A DNA stretch of 64,000 bases from Nipponacmea schrenckii (lineage: Eukaryota; Mollusca; Gastropoda; Lottiidae): contig CM060200.1 of assembly GCA_030562195.1 (NCBI GenBank), positions 23,041,023 to 23,105,022 on the forward strand, given 5' to 3'. The position numbers and the translations under genes were made by a program. Numbering within the stretch: the first letter of the stretch is position 1; each line of letters begins with the position of its first letter. Below, piece by piece: positions 46,515-59,500 of the stretch. The notes beneath the pieces are model-generated. The model saw only the letters and a list, made by a program, of their open reading frames with translations. It ran no database searches and was not told the origin of the DNA.

Positions 46515-47760
46515 TTGTATGCTATTCGCTCTTTTGTAAGCACCAAGAGGGGGATATTCGCATTTCGTTTCTCGTTATTCGTTTCTCATTATTCGTTATT
46601 CGTTTTTCGCTATTCGTTTTTCGTTATTCGTTCTTTTATAAGCACCAAGAGGGGGATATTCGCTATTCGTTTCTCGTTATTTATTTTCTCGTTATTCGTT
46701 TTTCGCTTTTCGTTTTCCGTTATTCGCTCTTTTGTAAGCACCAAGAGGGGAATATTCGATATTCGTTTCTCGTTATTCGTTTCTCGTTATTCGTTTTTCG
46801 CTTTTCGTTTTTTGTTATTCGTTCTTTTATAAACGCCAAGAGGGGGATATTCGCTATTCGTTTCCGTTATTCGATTTTCTTTATTCGATTTTCGTTATTC
46901 GTTATTGTAGCACTTCTAGATGTTTAAATGACTTTGACTTTGAAAATTGGGATTTATAAGAAGAAACAAAGGCTATGATATTTGTTATTCGTTTCTTTTG
47001 TAAGCACCAAGAGGGGGGTATTCGTTTTTCGTTATTTGTTTTCGTTATTTGTTTTTTGTTTTTCGTCATTGGTTATTTGCTATTCGCTTTTCGCCTTTCG
47101 TTATTGTAATACTTCTAGATGTTTAAATGACTTCACGTTGTGTTTTACATTGTTTTATTCGTTATTCGTTTTTCGGTTTTCGTTTTTTGTTATTCGTTAT
47201 TGTAGCACTTCTAGATGTTTAAATGACTTTGACTTTCAAAAATTGAGATTTATAAGAAGACACAGATGCTATGATATTTGTTATTCGTTTTTTTATGAGC
47301 ACCACGAGGGGGGTATTCGCTATACGTTTTCGTTATTCGTTATTCGTTTTTCGTTATTTGTTTTTCGTTATTCGTTTTTCGTTATTCGTTCTTTTGCAAG
47401 CACCAAGAGGAGGATATTCGCTATTCGTTTTTTCGTTATTCGTTTTTCGTTATTCAGTTTTCGTTATTCGTTATTCGTTTTTCGTTATTCGTTATTCATT
47501 TTAAGTTATTCGTTTTTCGTTATTCGTTATTGTAGCACTTCTAGATGTTTAAATGACTTTGACTTTGAAAATTGGGATTTATAAGAAGAAACAAAGGCTA
47601 TGATATTTGTTATTCGTTTCTTTTGTAAGCACCAAGAGGGGGGTTTTCGTTTTTCGTTATTTGTTTTCGTTATTCGTTTTTTTGTTTTTCGTCATTGGTT
47701 ATTTGCTATTCGCTTTTCGCCTTTCGTTATTCGTTATTGTAATACTTCTTGATGTTTAAA
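46515..47760. repeat. TTATTCG/TTTTTCG satellite with higher-order units
   Basis: The basic words cgttattcg and cgtttttcg are interrupted by the fixed block taagcaccaagagggg every ~90-110 bases. A second spacer, agatgtttaaatgactttga followed by gaaaattgggatttataaga, occurs three times. A composite starting gaaaattggg at 46942 recurs at 47567, a 625-bp higher-order period. Long ORFs across it (147 and 200 codons) translate to FRYSLFVFRYS-type repeats in more than one frame and are judged by-products. Confidence 0.88.
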
Positions 47761-50700
47761 TGACTTCACGTTGTGTTTTACAATGTTTTATTAGGTATAG
47801 ATCTTCTAAAAGGTAGCTAGAGAGATATCGGGGATTGGTGGCGGCGAATCCTCCTCTGTTCTGACTCCCGGCCAGGCTTGACAGGCTCTCTTATACTACG
47901 ACCTGAACCCTGGATGCCCAACATGCAGGCTATTGGTTGGCGTAGCTCGATGCAAACTGTCCAGTTCAAACATGCATGCACAGTCAGCACTAGATTTACA
48001 ATCCAGGACATTCTCTCATCCCCTTTTACGGTGGAAACAATAATACAATATATCAAATAAATTGTAGCTAGATTAAAAGGATTACACCTTTCGTCAAAAA
48101 CGAATAACTAATAAGAAGAAACAGAGGGATTTATGTATGGTTCCAAGATACAAATAACTTCTATATTAACTCAAAGATAGATTCCCCCTGCAAATATTGT
48201 TTCTTTGGTATATCATGACAATGCATTTTCATTAGAAACTTTGTAGTTACACTGTAGTTTCCAGGGAATCTAATATATTATGATGAATGGGGTAATTTAT
48301 GTAGCGGATTATTGGCGGATTATAAAAAAAAATTAATCTATCCATTATACTAGGATTAGCGACACGTCTTTAACGTAATCAATTACATGTCAATATGATA
48401 TCGTACACCTTGTGTCCTATTACCCTTCTCTAACAATTCTCACCACAGCACAGATTATCATTCACATCACTAGGAAAGCGGAACTTTGTGGTGTATCAAG
48501 AGATATCAAGAGCTCCAATATTTGCTAAATAGAGGTAATGGGGTATCTAACACCAAAAAAAAAAAAATGTGATACAAAATCGCTACTCGTATCTCCCAGA
48601 AATCTAGAGAGACGAAGTGAGTGCCAAACATCCGGTAGCTATTTTATCCTGTATATATCATCCTGCTCAGTTTAGATGGTAATGCCTATAGGTACTTTTA
48701 ATAGAAAAAAATCCCGCAATATGTCTGGTAGATCTAGCAATGGCGCTTTGTCGTATATTCGGATATTGCAAGCAGAGCGAAACCTATAGGACGAATCTGA
48801 AAATTCAATATCTTTAGGAATGTCTCTCTAATTGGTTCAAGAATGGCTTTAATAATGAGAGTTCAAACATTACGTAGATTATATGACTGGAAAACGGTAC
48901 CCTTGGTTCGAATAAAAACATTTAATAGTCTCAATCAAACAGTGAATATTAAACATCTCAGGTTAAAGAAGAGAGATATTCCCTAATATCCAGTCACATA
49001 GATTGAGCAAATTAAAAGACCTTGTGAACTAAATGCAAGATGGTATCAGAGATTTGAAAGCGATTGACGGGAGAAATCAATGCCATAGATCAAGTACTAC
49101 GCGAATAACTGAAGGTCCGAGACTTATGGGCCTTGCGAAAAACAAATAACGATTTCCCACACGTCTTAGATCGTCTTGAAAATATTTGGAGGTGTATTGG
49201 GGCGAATTGGAGATTGTTGGAATTCTAAAGGAATTTTAATTATAATGAGGAAGACACAAATACTTAAAACAATATCAAAGTTGGTGGAGGTGATAAAAAT
49301 TTCAAGTGAATTGCTGCGATTCCATTGATGGTTGGAATTTTATTTTGTCATAAATTGGAGGGTTAATTAGCTGGTGGTAGGGATATTGACGTTACGAGCA
49401 ATCCGTATTGTCTAGTTATTTCAACCAAACCGCCTGATACGCCTGAGACCTTTACTCTCGACGATCACAGCGGTATTTTGAATGTTCATAAAAGAAATTT
49501 CAGAACCAAGGCAAATGAAAGTCACGAATACAGTAACGAGTTCCGTTGCATTTTTTTAATGTTTCAAGATTCTACTATCGATGAAATCCATATAACTATT
49601 ATTATCTATGTGAATTAGATTTAGGGCTTAAGTTGCTTTAAGCAGAGTATTCTATCCAATGTATTTAAATGATTTTATTACCAGAATACTCTCCTTTTCG
49701 AAATACAACGAATCGCAATTGACAATAATTAGTAACATTAACTATACCGAAACTAAATAAATAGTCATTAACCAGTGGCTACCATTATTGTCACAAACCG
49801 TTTACAGACACCTTTCCATGGCAAAACAAGTCTTCCGTCAAGAGATATTTCATAAGTTATTTTCTTTCAGATTCTGTTCCACCGAATACAACTGATTTCC
49901 TACGGTAAACTTTCTCATCTAGAGGGTCCCGTCCCACAGACTGTAAACCATTGGATTATAATCGGGAGATATGTGATATGTGAAATTCTCCTATTTGCTT
50001 AAATCCAAAAGCAATTTTGTCTTTGATATTTGAACTACACAAAAATCGGATAATTCATTCACATCTGAAGAAATGACGGTTTTACTTTCAAACAAGAATA
50101 ATGCTAGACATGGGTTTGAATTATTCCTTTTCCGAGACTAAGGTATGATTGCTCAAACCAAGGATGATCTTGTCCCTTTAAAAGTGTTAGTTTTCTGGAC
50201 CAGCCTACACTGAAATAAACCTTAGAGATCGATATATTGTCTTTGTTTTGAAAAGATTATCTAATTGATTTTAGATCTAAGATATGTATAAAGAAACCAA
50301 AAAATAAAAAAATAAAAATAAAAAAAACAGATAATTCCTTTTTCTTTCACATTTTAGTATAAATTGATTTATTCTTAATCTATTACTTAAAAACTCATTG
50401 GAAATTTGATATACTGACAAAACAAAACAAAGAGATTTTTTAAGACTTGTTAAGTTTTTGATTGTCTGGAATTTTTTGGATATTTTCAATATGATAACAT
50501 AGTTTCAAATTATACTGTCTGGAACCTGTTTGGGATGTAGTCTTATTTTAACTCTATTCAAGAAAATCTTTTTTGAATGGCTTTAGTTTGTATAAATTAG
50601 TATTTGATGTTGAAAATTGCAATTTGTTTCTTTCGAATTTATAAGGACATACGCGACGATGAAGATGCAGGAGAAAACGAGAGAAAATAGTACAATACGG

Positions 50701-51189
50701 GTATATCTGGCGGTGGTCTACGTTCGATTTGTTGAAGGTTGATAACATTAAAAGAGATAGCAATTAAATTGTCGGCGTTGAGTCCATTAGCGTTAAGAAA
50801 CTATTACAAAAGAGTTACCTCCCTTTACATTGAATAATCAATATCGTTGGTGACGTTCTGCAGATTTGTCAAGCAAAGTTGAACACGATATATATTTAGC
50901 TGGTCTGATAAATCTTGGAAGATTAAAGGATATACGGTATCTTTTATCTCTGAGGATGACAAGATTATTGATACACTCCTACTGATATATCAGAATTATG
51001 AATTTCATTTTAAGTATGCCATTAGTTCATGAAGGCAGAAATGCCAATAATACCTCTTCTATCCATTGATTGCAAAAGGTATTCTCTCTGTCGAAATCTA
51101 TCGGACAATTTTAAGACTAACACACATCATTTTGAAATACAAAATAGTCATTTTATATGCCATTACGCACATGCAGACACACGTCATGT
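47761..51189. other. Gene-poor stretch
   Basis: No supported gene. A GC-richer patch at 47820-48010 is open on both strands (79 and 60 codons) without a recognised product. The rest is ordinary AT-rich sequence. Confidence 0.4.
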
Positions 51190-51194
51190 TTACC

Positions 51195-51365
51195 CAGCAG
51201 ATGGATAACCGCTTCCAGACTACATTTATCACGTTCACTTTGATTGGTTATAGACAGTTGACTGATTGATGACGTAGTAATGGTCACTGCGTACCTGGTA
51301 ACCAATCAAAAGCACGTGTTCTAATGACCATTCCACGTGGCTTTGTACACTTAAGTCAGGTAAAC
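51195..51365. promoter_or_regulatory. Promoter-like cluster of binding-site words
   Basis: Within ~170 bases: ATTGG (CCAAT box, reverse), TGACGTAG (CRE-like), ACCAATCA (CCAAT box), GCACGTGT and CCACGTGG (E-boxes). No coding exon was recognised on either side, so the transcript is unknown. Confidence 0.3.
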
Positions 51366-52904
51366 AAAAGAGTTGATTATAGTCTATGAAAACAATAGTA
51401 TTTCTTTTCTTTTTTCACTATTTCTTTACCTTTAAGGAGATTCTGAAGTCTACGGAATTAATGAGCACTCGGTATTTTTTCAAGATTAGTTCAATATTGA
51501 TTGTTTTGTACTTTGTGTATGGATGGTTTTGGAGTTTGTAACTGCAGTTTTAAGATTAATTATAGCGTTGTTGAAAAGGTTGACTAGGCAACTGGGGAGT
51601 TCTGCTGTCGATCTCCACTTTCCTCGTAGAGTCTAGTCATCGATTTAAAATCTGATTACTATAGTGGTTCCTCATTTAAGTTTTTATATTTATATTGGTC
51701 AGAACAGTTTAGGACAACTGTTTAGAACCTCATCTTTGTCAACAAAGGATGATGTTTCTGTCAATAAGGACTTGCTCCCACTTTTTTGGGGCGATGAATT
51801 TACTATAAAACAGACCCGATCTCGAATTTCAAATTTAAATACAAAAGAACTAACAAAATTAAAGTCATACTCATATTGGCACTTATAACTTTACCACCCA
51901 TCACAGATATAAGAAGGTTGCCAAACTAGAGTTTTAACTATTGGAAGCGACGAGAGAGAAGGTGAAATGATGATGTAAGAAATGGAAGATAATTAAAGAA
52001 AGAATTTAAGTAATTACCAAGCTGTCAGGGTAGACGAGTATTAAGGTGTAAACAATAGGTAATGTTAGATATAGACCTGGTAAATATATTAACATCTCAT
52101 TTACATACTTCTTTACATAATTAAATTTCTTATACCATCACATTTTTTGCGTTATTCTGATACTGCAATTCTGTATTGACAGAAATATGTTCCATCATAG
52201 AAACATCAATTTTAAATGAATATGGTGTGATAATTAGTCTGCTGGGAGAACAAGGTTTAATACATAAGTATAGAGTATGTTGAGAAGACTTTTAATGAGA
52301 TTACTGGCCTAGGTAATTGAGCAATGTAAATGCTTATTGATAGTGGAAATAGATTAGAATGCGTTTACTAATTAAAAGGAGTAGTACTCGTACCCTAAAA
52401 TGGATAAATAAAAGAACTTGATGCATGATTGTTATATTTGAAATAGGTACGGGCCTTAAGTATTAAAGTAATGCTCTGTAGAAACGATAACAGAGGAGTG
52501 TGACATACAATGGACTATAAAACCAACTGTTTCAATTTATGAGTTATACAAAAAATACCACACCATTGAAATCAAATATATGTGTATCTACAAGTTAGGC
52601 TTGCTTGTCTTTTTAATGTCGACATTATAAATAACTTAGTTGATGAAGTAGCGTCATATTAAAATATTTATCTTTTGACTCACTTCTCTTGTTTCCAGGT
52701 GAACGACCACCTGATTAATGTTTAATGACATTTCAATTTCAAATAAAAACTTATAATAATATTGGTGTATTAGATATACCAGGGGAAGGGCAAACGGACG
52801 TAACTTAATCTCTAACAAAAATTAACTGTGGGTCACCCGAATCGGCTGAAAGGTATTTGTGCATTGCTTCTCTTTTGAGGGGTCATGGGGCGGGATCAAA
52901 ATGC
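51366..52904. other. Gene-poor stretch
   Basis: Contains a 74-codon plus-strand ORF at 51664-51888 with no family signal. Nothing else could be supported. Confidence 0.4.
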
Positions 52905-53315
52905 TTAGAACATACTTTCCTGTGACTGTCCACAGTATCTCAAACATTCCTGGTTAAGATAATTATGTCGACAGGTGAAGATCCAAGATCCAGGTGCAGA
53001 TGTTGGGGAAATATTACCACTCGTAACTTGTCGGATAAGTGTAGGTTTATATTGACATCTCGGCTTCAGATTGCTAAAGCCCACATCGACGATGGTCCGC
53101 CAACTCGGCTGATCAGTGTATTGTATTGGCCGAGATATATTGGTTTGGACGAAGTAAGACCTCGTTATCTTGGACAACTCAGATCGTATTTCAGTGGTTT
53201 CATAAATTTCAGTTATTCTAAACCTTAATATCGGGTAAACAAAGCTATTATTCACTCCATAAGTAGTTTGACTTGATAAAGTTATATATTCTAAGAATGG
53301 TGACTCAGATTTCAT
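52905..53315 (-). CDS. Unassigned ORF (136 aa from first ATG)
   Basis: Longest unexplained open frame in the right third. From the first ATG (53315) it reads MKSESPFLEYITLSSQ... to ...GQSQESMF, with S, T, R and four Cys residues but no recognised domain. An 87-codon ORF overlaps on the other strand, and neither has clear splice partners. It may be an exon, a relic of a repeat, or chance. Confidence 0.2.
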   Translation of the reverse strand: MKSESPFLEYITLSSQTTYGVNNSFVYPILRFRITEIYETTEIRSELSKITRSYFVQTNISRPIQYTDQPSWRTIVDVGFSNLKPRCQYKPTLIRQVTSGNISPTSAPGSWIFTCRHNYLNQECLRYCGQSQESMF

Positions 53316-53521
53316 AGTCAAACTGTGTACCACCCGTAATGCGTCGAATTTCTTTAAAATTGACAAACACAAGGTTTAAGGCTTTTGAATTGTATATATT
53401 TATAAGTTATTTTAAGTTTTATGAGTCTTTCATAGTAAAGCTATATTTGAAAGAAGAAAGGGATAGTTTAATAAATACATTAATAGCAAATTCACTAATA
53501 GAACATGTGGTGTCATATTAA

Positions 53522-56500
53522 TTTCGCAAATCGTACTCATATAGATACCGACTACATATCATAAGATAATGTCCAAGCCTATGTTCTCAGAATGTAAAGG
53601 ACGAATTAAGTTTTAAACAAGATGGTCCCACACTGGTTCTCAGAACAGAAAAGTGTAATATAATTGTAAACTGTAAACGTTCGAAATTGGTTTACAGCAC
53701 ATACCTTCATAACTTCAAATTCATCAGTCAGGTCCATAGATAAACGTATCAAAAACGGTTGCTGTATCCAGGGCATGTTCTCAGTCCACGTGGTTCATCT
53801 TTAGTCTTGTTAATGTACTGGTCTGTATCATAATTAAGAAGATAATTAATGCCGAAGGGTGTCAGTCTGTAGTTATGTAGAGAACTAAATACCTTTAATA
53901 TTACTACTGGATACTGATAGACAACACCTCATGTTAATATGTCACTTTAAATATTCCAAATACACGAAATGTACGTGCAATCGATCCGACATGATGTGTT
54001 GGTAGTTTATTAGTACCTACTGTAATGTGTTATTAATTTACTAGCGAGTGTTAACTAGAGTATGATGACTACCAGAGACCAATCCAAATTACCCCCATCA
54101 TTCTTTGATTTCTGTTAAACTAACACGATAACAGGGCGGATAGCGAAGGTAAGCAAGTGCAGTTCCTGGAACACTCTAAAACCTGTACGTTTCAAATGGT
54201 GTTAACCTGGGTCACTTTAAACCATCCAATGAAGATCTTAATTTCAATCAGGTTTTAATTAATTTTACCATGTATTTACAATAATGGAACTTCTATTGAT
54301 GATAGAATTACATGAAGCACCTGCTATTCTAAATTCATTACTTTCAGAATTAATTTCTCAATGATCTTCTATGCAATGTTATAGATGTATAATGCATAAC
54401 ACTGTACGCATGTATTACAATTGTGTTGGCAATTATGTTTGCACAGCTGTTATGCAAACTTTGTAAATTATTGTCAGACAATGCATTTTGCATTCTTCAA
54501 AGAGTATGTTTATTTTAAGCATGGCTTTCAAAGGCACCGACGAGTAAATTTTACAGTAACACGATTGTCTGCACTGTACTAATAAGGAATATATTACAAG
54601 TAATGTCAGGCATAGGAACAGCTGGTACGACTAACTAGTTGCTAATTACTGCAGTACTATATTGGTATAATTACCAATAAATCATAATAATTATCAATAT
54701 GAAAGTTTCCAACTTATGAAATTACATTGATTATCAACCGTTAAATTGATATGTATAATAATATATCATTTGATCATTATAGTGACCGTGTTCTGTCTTA
54801 AATTAGCAGATCATTATTCTTCAACGATTTTTTCACTTCCGGATCTTGCCCCTTCCCCAGTTATTATCAGCTTCTCTTCTGGTCCTCGATAGATATATAC
54901 TTGTAAATGTATCTTACTGTAGTCGACAAATCTTCAGAATATATGGATTTGGTAGTCAGAGATTTTATTTCGCTTGTGTATGTTCAATTAGATCCAATGT
55001 TCAGGTCGCTAGTTTTTTATGTTTTTGCTATGACACAGTTAACATTAAAAAAAAGTAAACGATGACTTAAGTTTTGGTTCATAAAATTGAAAACATGTTA
55101 CATACAGAATGAGAGATATTGCGAACACAAGGTCAGTTGGTATTGAAGTGCATGTACTGTGTTTCTTTCACTTGCAAAAGGCAAATAATAGTTTTATGTT
55201 GGAACATTTGAACTGGTTCACTGGGGGTACAAATAATGGGGGGACACTTATTGCGATTGAGAATCAAAATGCAAAAGCTATGTGGAAGCGATACAATCTT
55301 TGAAAAATAGAATTGATTTTGCCCACTCCGCCACATATTAAGTGAAGGCACATACACATCATAAATATTTGTTAGAACTGAAGTATTTTAGAAATGCTAG
55401 GATAGGATTATTTCTGAAACGCATGACCGGTATGAGGGGATCGGTTTAAACATTAAATCTGATTAAGTCGTTCGAATTATTTCTTAGAGTAGTGAACAGA
55501 TGTTATAAAGTCTGTTGTATTGTCAATATTATAGCATGCTCTACAATCATACTGTTTTTCCAAAGTTATATTGGAATTGAAATGCAAAAGGGGATAAAAT
55601 AAGCAGGACTGGTGTACTTATAAACTAATTTTGATGAAAGCCTCCCTCGATCATCAAACCAGTTATTTCAATAAGCTATGTTCTGAAGGAACTTATTTCA
55701 CCATCTGTTCTGTGATGTTAAAACACGGTTCTGGTTCGTTTTTTGATGTAAAGTAGTCCTTCATGTATGTTGCACGCACTTGCCTTTTTAAAATAGTAAA
55801 CAACTCCCGGTATGATAGGATTGCCTTTTAATTTCTAGAAAATCCTAGCTTTTGGCTTTTTAACATCAAAGCAGCATCAATGAACTCTCGATGTTCAGAT
55901 AAAAATGGCGAAAACTTGAATTTTCTACTTCCACGATTTTAGACATTTAACAAGAGACTGTTTTTTATTTGGATCAAATCAGGCGTAGAATGAAATTCTT
56001 ATTACAATAACTTCTCGAGTGTTTTTCTGTGTTTTCGTGTTGCAACTTCAATTCTTATTTCCTTCAGTAACTTTTTGAGATTATTTCAATTACCAGTCAT
56101 CTTAGCACTGAATTGACATTGTTCTGAAATTTTGTTGGATATTTTTGGTCGATTTTAAAAACACCGAGGATAAATTACTAGTCTCCGATTAATTTGTTGT
56201 ATACAAAACGGTTTGTTGATGTCAAATTTACGTGAATATTATTACACCACAACAAATTTGAAAAAGAACAATCTGAATTAAAGTCGTTGTACCAAATATT
56301 ATTTTAATGAAATCGGACAGACACCTGGAGATAGCTGAATCGATGATGATGTGACAACAAGAAAGGTATATGAAGTTGGTCAAATTTTTGGAAGTCATAT
56401 TATATATATGTTTGAAATGTATGCTGCGAAATATAATGGAGTCAGTTTTATCGAGACACATTTGTCATTGGCATATACACACATTTCCGTTGTCAGAAAA

Positions 56501-59500
56501 AGAGAACTTTTTTCATTCCAAACAAAGGAAATACAATCGAAAATAACTTTATATTTCTCCCATTGTTTTGATGTCAGTCAGAAAGAAAAATAAAACTGAT
56601 ATCAAAGATCGTGTTAAATGTTTAACGCCTCTGATCTTCTTGGAAATAAATTCTCTCAATCAAATAACACGATTCTAGATTTATTTATCCCTGTGTGCTC
56701 TCTATAAAAACAAGACGAAAATAGAAGATAATGCATAAAAACCAGGAAGCTATGTCTAATAGGAAGATTATTGAGAACACTAGGGCTTAAAAAGGGACGA
56801 ACAACTTGAATCAAACGTCTGATGCAAGGGTTATAGCTCTGAATTTTAGCGAATAATTCTCATGAACTGCAATTTTCTCCTTGTTATAAAATTGCTCACA
56901 ACACGTTAAATTTCAAAAAAGAAATGTACTCGCTTCACGAAGGGATACATCCGAAAAATATTATATACATCTAGCTGAAAACTCATTGGAACATGTATAT
57001 TTGATTCAAGGTGGTACCATATTCCCTTTAAAAGGAATTGTAAAAAAGTTTTCTAAATGTTGAAGGCCATATGTGTATCGACAGTACTGTTAGCATCAGT
57101 TTGTTAGATACGTCAATAATCTCAAACATATTTGCATCACAAAATGACCTTCGCGATAAGTGAGGTCATCCAACACTTATTTTAAGCGAAATTACAGACA
57201 CCAAAGACGCACGTTGTTGCTAGAAGTGTCCATGATACCCTTAATTTTTTCCATGTTACAACCATTTTAACATGCTCACGTTATGAAAGTTTTAAATTTT
57301 TGTCGACAGGTGAAATATGTAACGAAAGGTTTTATATTATTAATTATAAAAATTTATATAGAAAATAAATTCTCAATTTAACATCTCTATCAACAGTCCA
57401 TGGAGCTTATCTTCTTTCCACATCTGTTGTTGGATATATCGTGTTCTGTAGGTAGCATGATCTATTTAGATGGGTGACTGTAAAACGAATACATGGTCAT
57501 GCCAAGTGGAATTTAAATTGAGAAAACCAACAGTATGGTACAACAGATAAAACGCAGTTCAAGAATAATATCTGATTTCAGAAGACAATCTTTTTGAATA
57601 TGATCCATTATCAATGAATATATACATATTGCATCTGAATTTGTTAGTTAGTAAATAAATGCTTTCGTTACATATAAATGTAGTTTATGTAAATTACATT
57701 TGGTCTGTTATAGTATGTCTGCATAACAATAATTGAACATTTTATTACTTACAATGAATATGATCAGAAGGTTAAAAAATAACCTCGTCTGCATTAACCG
57801 ACCCCCACCAAGTATCAGCTAAGAGCAGAAAATCCTTGCTGACTATAGCATTGATGAATTTGAAGACAAACTGATATATCTTTTATGTTGCCATAACGAG
57901 GAGATATTAAGATAATGCTCTATGATTAGTCCTGTCTCTCAATATCACATTTTATTAAATTATTCCATTATCATCTAATGGAATATCTTATCCTTGGATA
58001 TATGCACTGCTTGTTTTTATAATTCTCTATGATTATCACTATTTAGCTAGTGACATTATGTAGAATTAACTTACATACACATTCGTTACCTTTAACCCAA
58101 ACTAATTTACCATATTATAAAACATATGAAAAGTTTCGTTTTTGTTCTTATCCGACAAAATTCAATTTTCGATTTGAATATTTGACCATTTCCTACGGAA
58201 TTCATTGGTATACAGTCCCTGCACTTCAAGTTCGCGAAACATTGAAGATATTTTTGAATGGAGCTAACAAATTTTGCAGAAAAACATTTTGGCATATCTA
58301 CTGTTACTGTTGAACCCCATCGAAAAGTCATCTCGTTATTGTACTCTATGGGAAATGCCAAGAAATGCACCCACCATTTGTTCAATAAATTGTGTGGAAC
58401 CGAACACGTGTTGATTAATACACAGAAAAAATATTGCCGTGAAATGATCTGATCATGGAGTGTGGAATCACAATTCCACTGTTTGACGGTGTGTGGGCAG
58501 AACGTCTATAATTTGGTTTAAACGAGGTGCGGAATTTTTCGATTTTTATGGACTTTCGTGTTTAAGGACATTGATATCTGTTTCTTAAGTACTTGATATT
58601 TTTCTTCCTGTGAAGAATTGGACTGGTATATAATTCATCAGTTTAAACAGTCAACGAAACAGAAGATATTAAGATTTTGCATAAGGACATTTTGATACGC
58701 AGATCATTGAATTGTGTTGATGTCTGTTTGATAAACTGCTTGACTTTCAGTTTGTAGCCAACTCCAAACTATTAACAGTATAAATAAACAATCACGAGAT
58801 ATCTCGACTTTTAGATTGTTATTTTAGTAAACGAGTAGTATCGCCATTATTGTTGCCATAAATAACTTGACCTTTGACATAAAGCTTATTACTGAAAGCG
58901 GTATTACGCATGAACGGAAGTACTAATGAAGCATAGCTAATTAAGAGAGTGCCATACCAAGGTTGAATTATTGATATAGTTAGTTTGGCGCAAAATAAAC
59001 AGATTTCATGACAGTTGTGTCAAATATTCTCGAGACTTCAATGTTCGCTAAGGCAGAAATGAACAGGTGCCCGTGAGAAAATTTTAGATTATTGGGTTGA
59101 TTAAATCCAGGAATATCATATACTTAACACGCTTCTAAAAGTCCCTATGGCCAATGGATCCGTACCTCGTATTCGCTTCTTCCAGCATGCTCCATATAAC
59201 CGCATGACTGCGGCTTTAGAGGAGGGTACAATTTTCCTTAACCGTATTCACATCTCGAGTTATGTATGTGTTGTTACAAGGCCCTGCACCTCGTTTTGTT
59301 GTCTGGTAGGACTTGTCAATAACCTTCTTCTAAACTCGTTTTAATCAATTATAAAATACAATTTAATTCAAAAACATTTACAATATATACATATAGTCAA
59401 AATATTCAGAATATAAGAAACTTCACATGAACAAAAGGTTTTTTCAATCATTGCTTTCCGCAATAATTTGTCTATCCTTAACACACACACAAAAAAAGGA

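Noticed and set aside
46484..47584. Long plus-strand ORFs (147 and 200 codons) reading as FRYSLFVFRYS repeats
   Set aside because: They lie wholly in the TTATTCG satellite, similar ORFs occur in other frames, and the reading follows the repeat period rather than any protein pattern.
48890..48925. tRNA-like B-box word ggttcgaata
   Set aside because: No matching A box or cloverleaf arms could be drawn around it.
58050..58452. Overlapping ORFs on both strands (87, 92 and 64 codons)
   Set aside because: No recognised family, no splice partners, and openness on both strands fits chance in AT-rich DNA.
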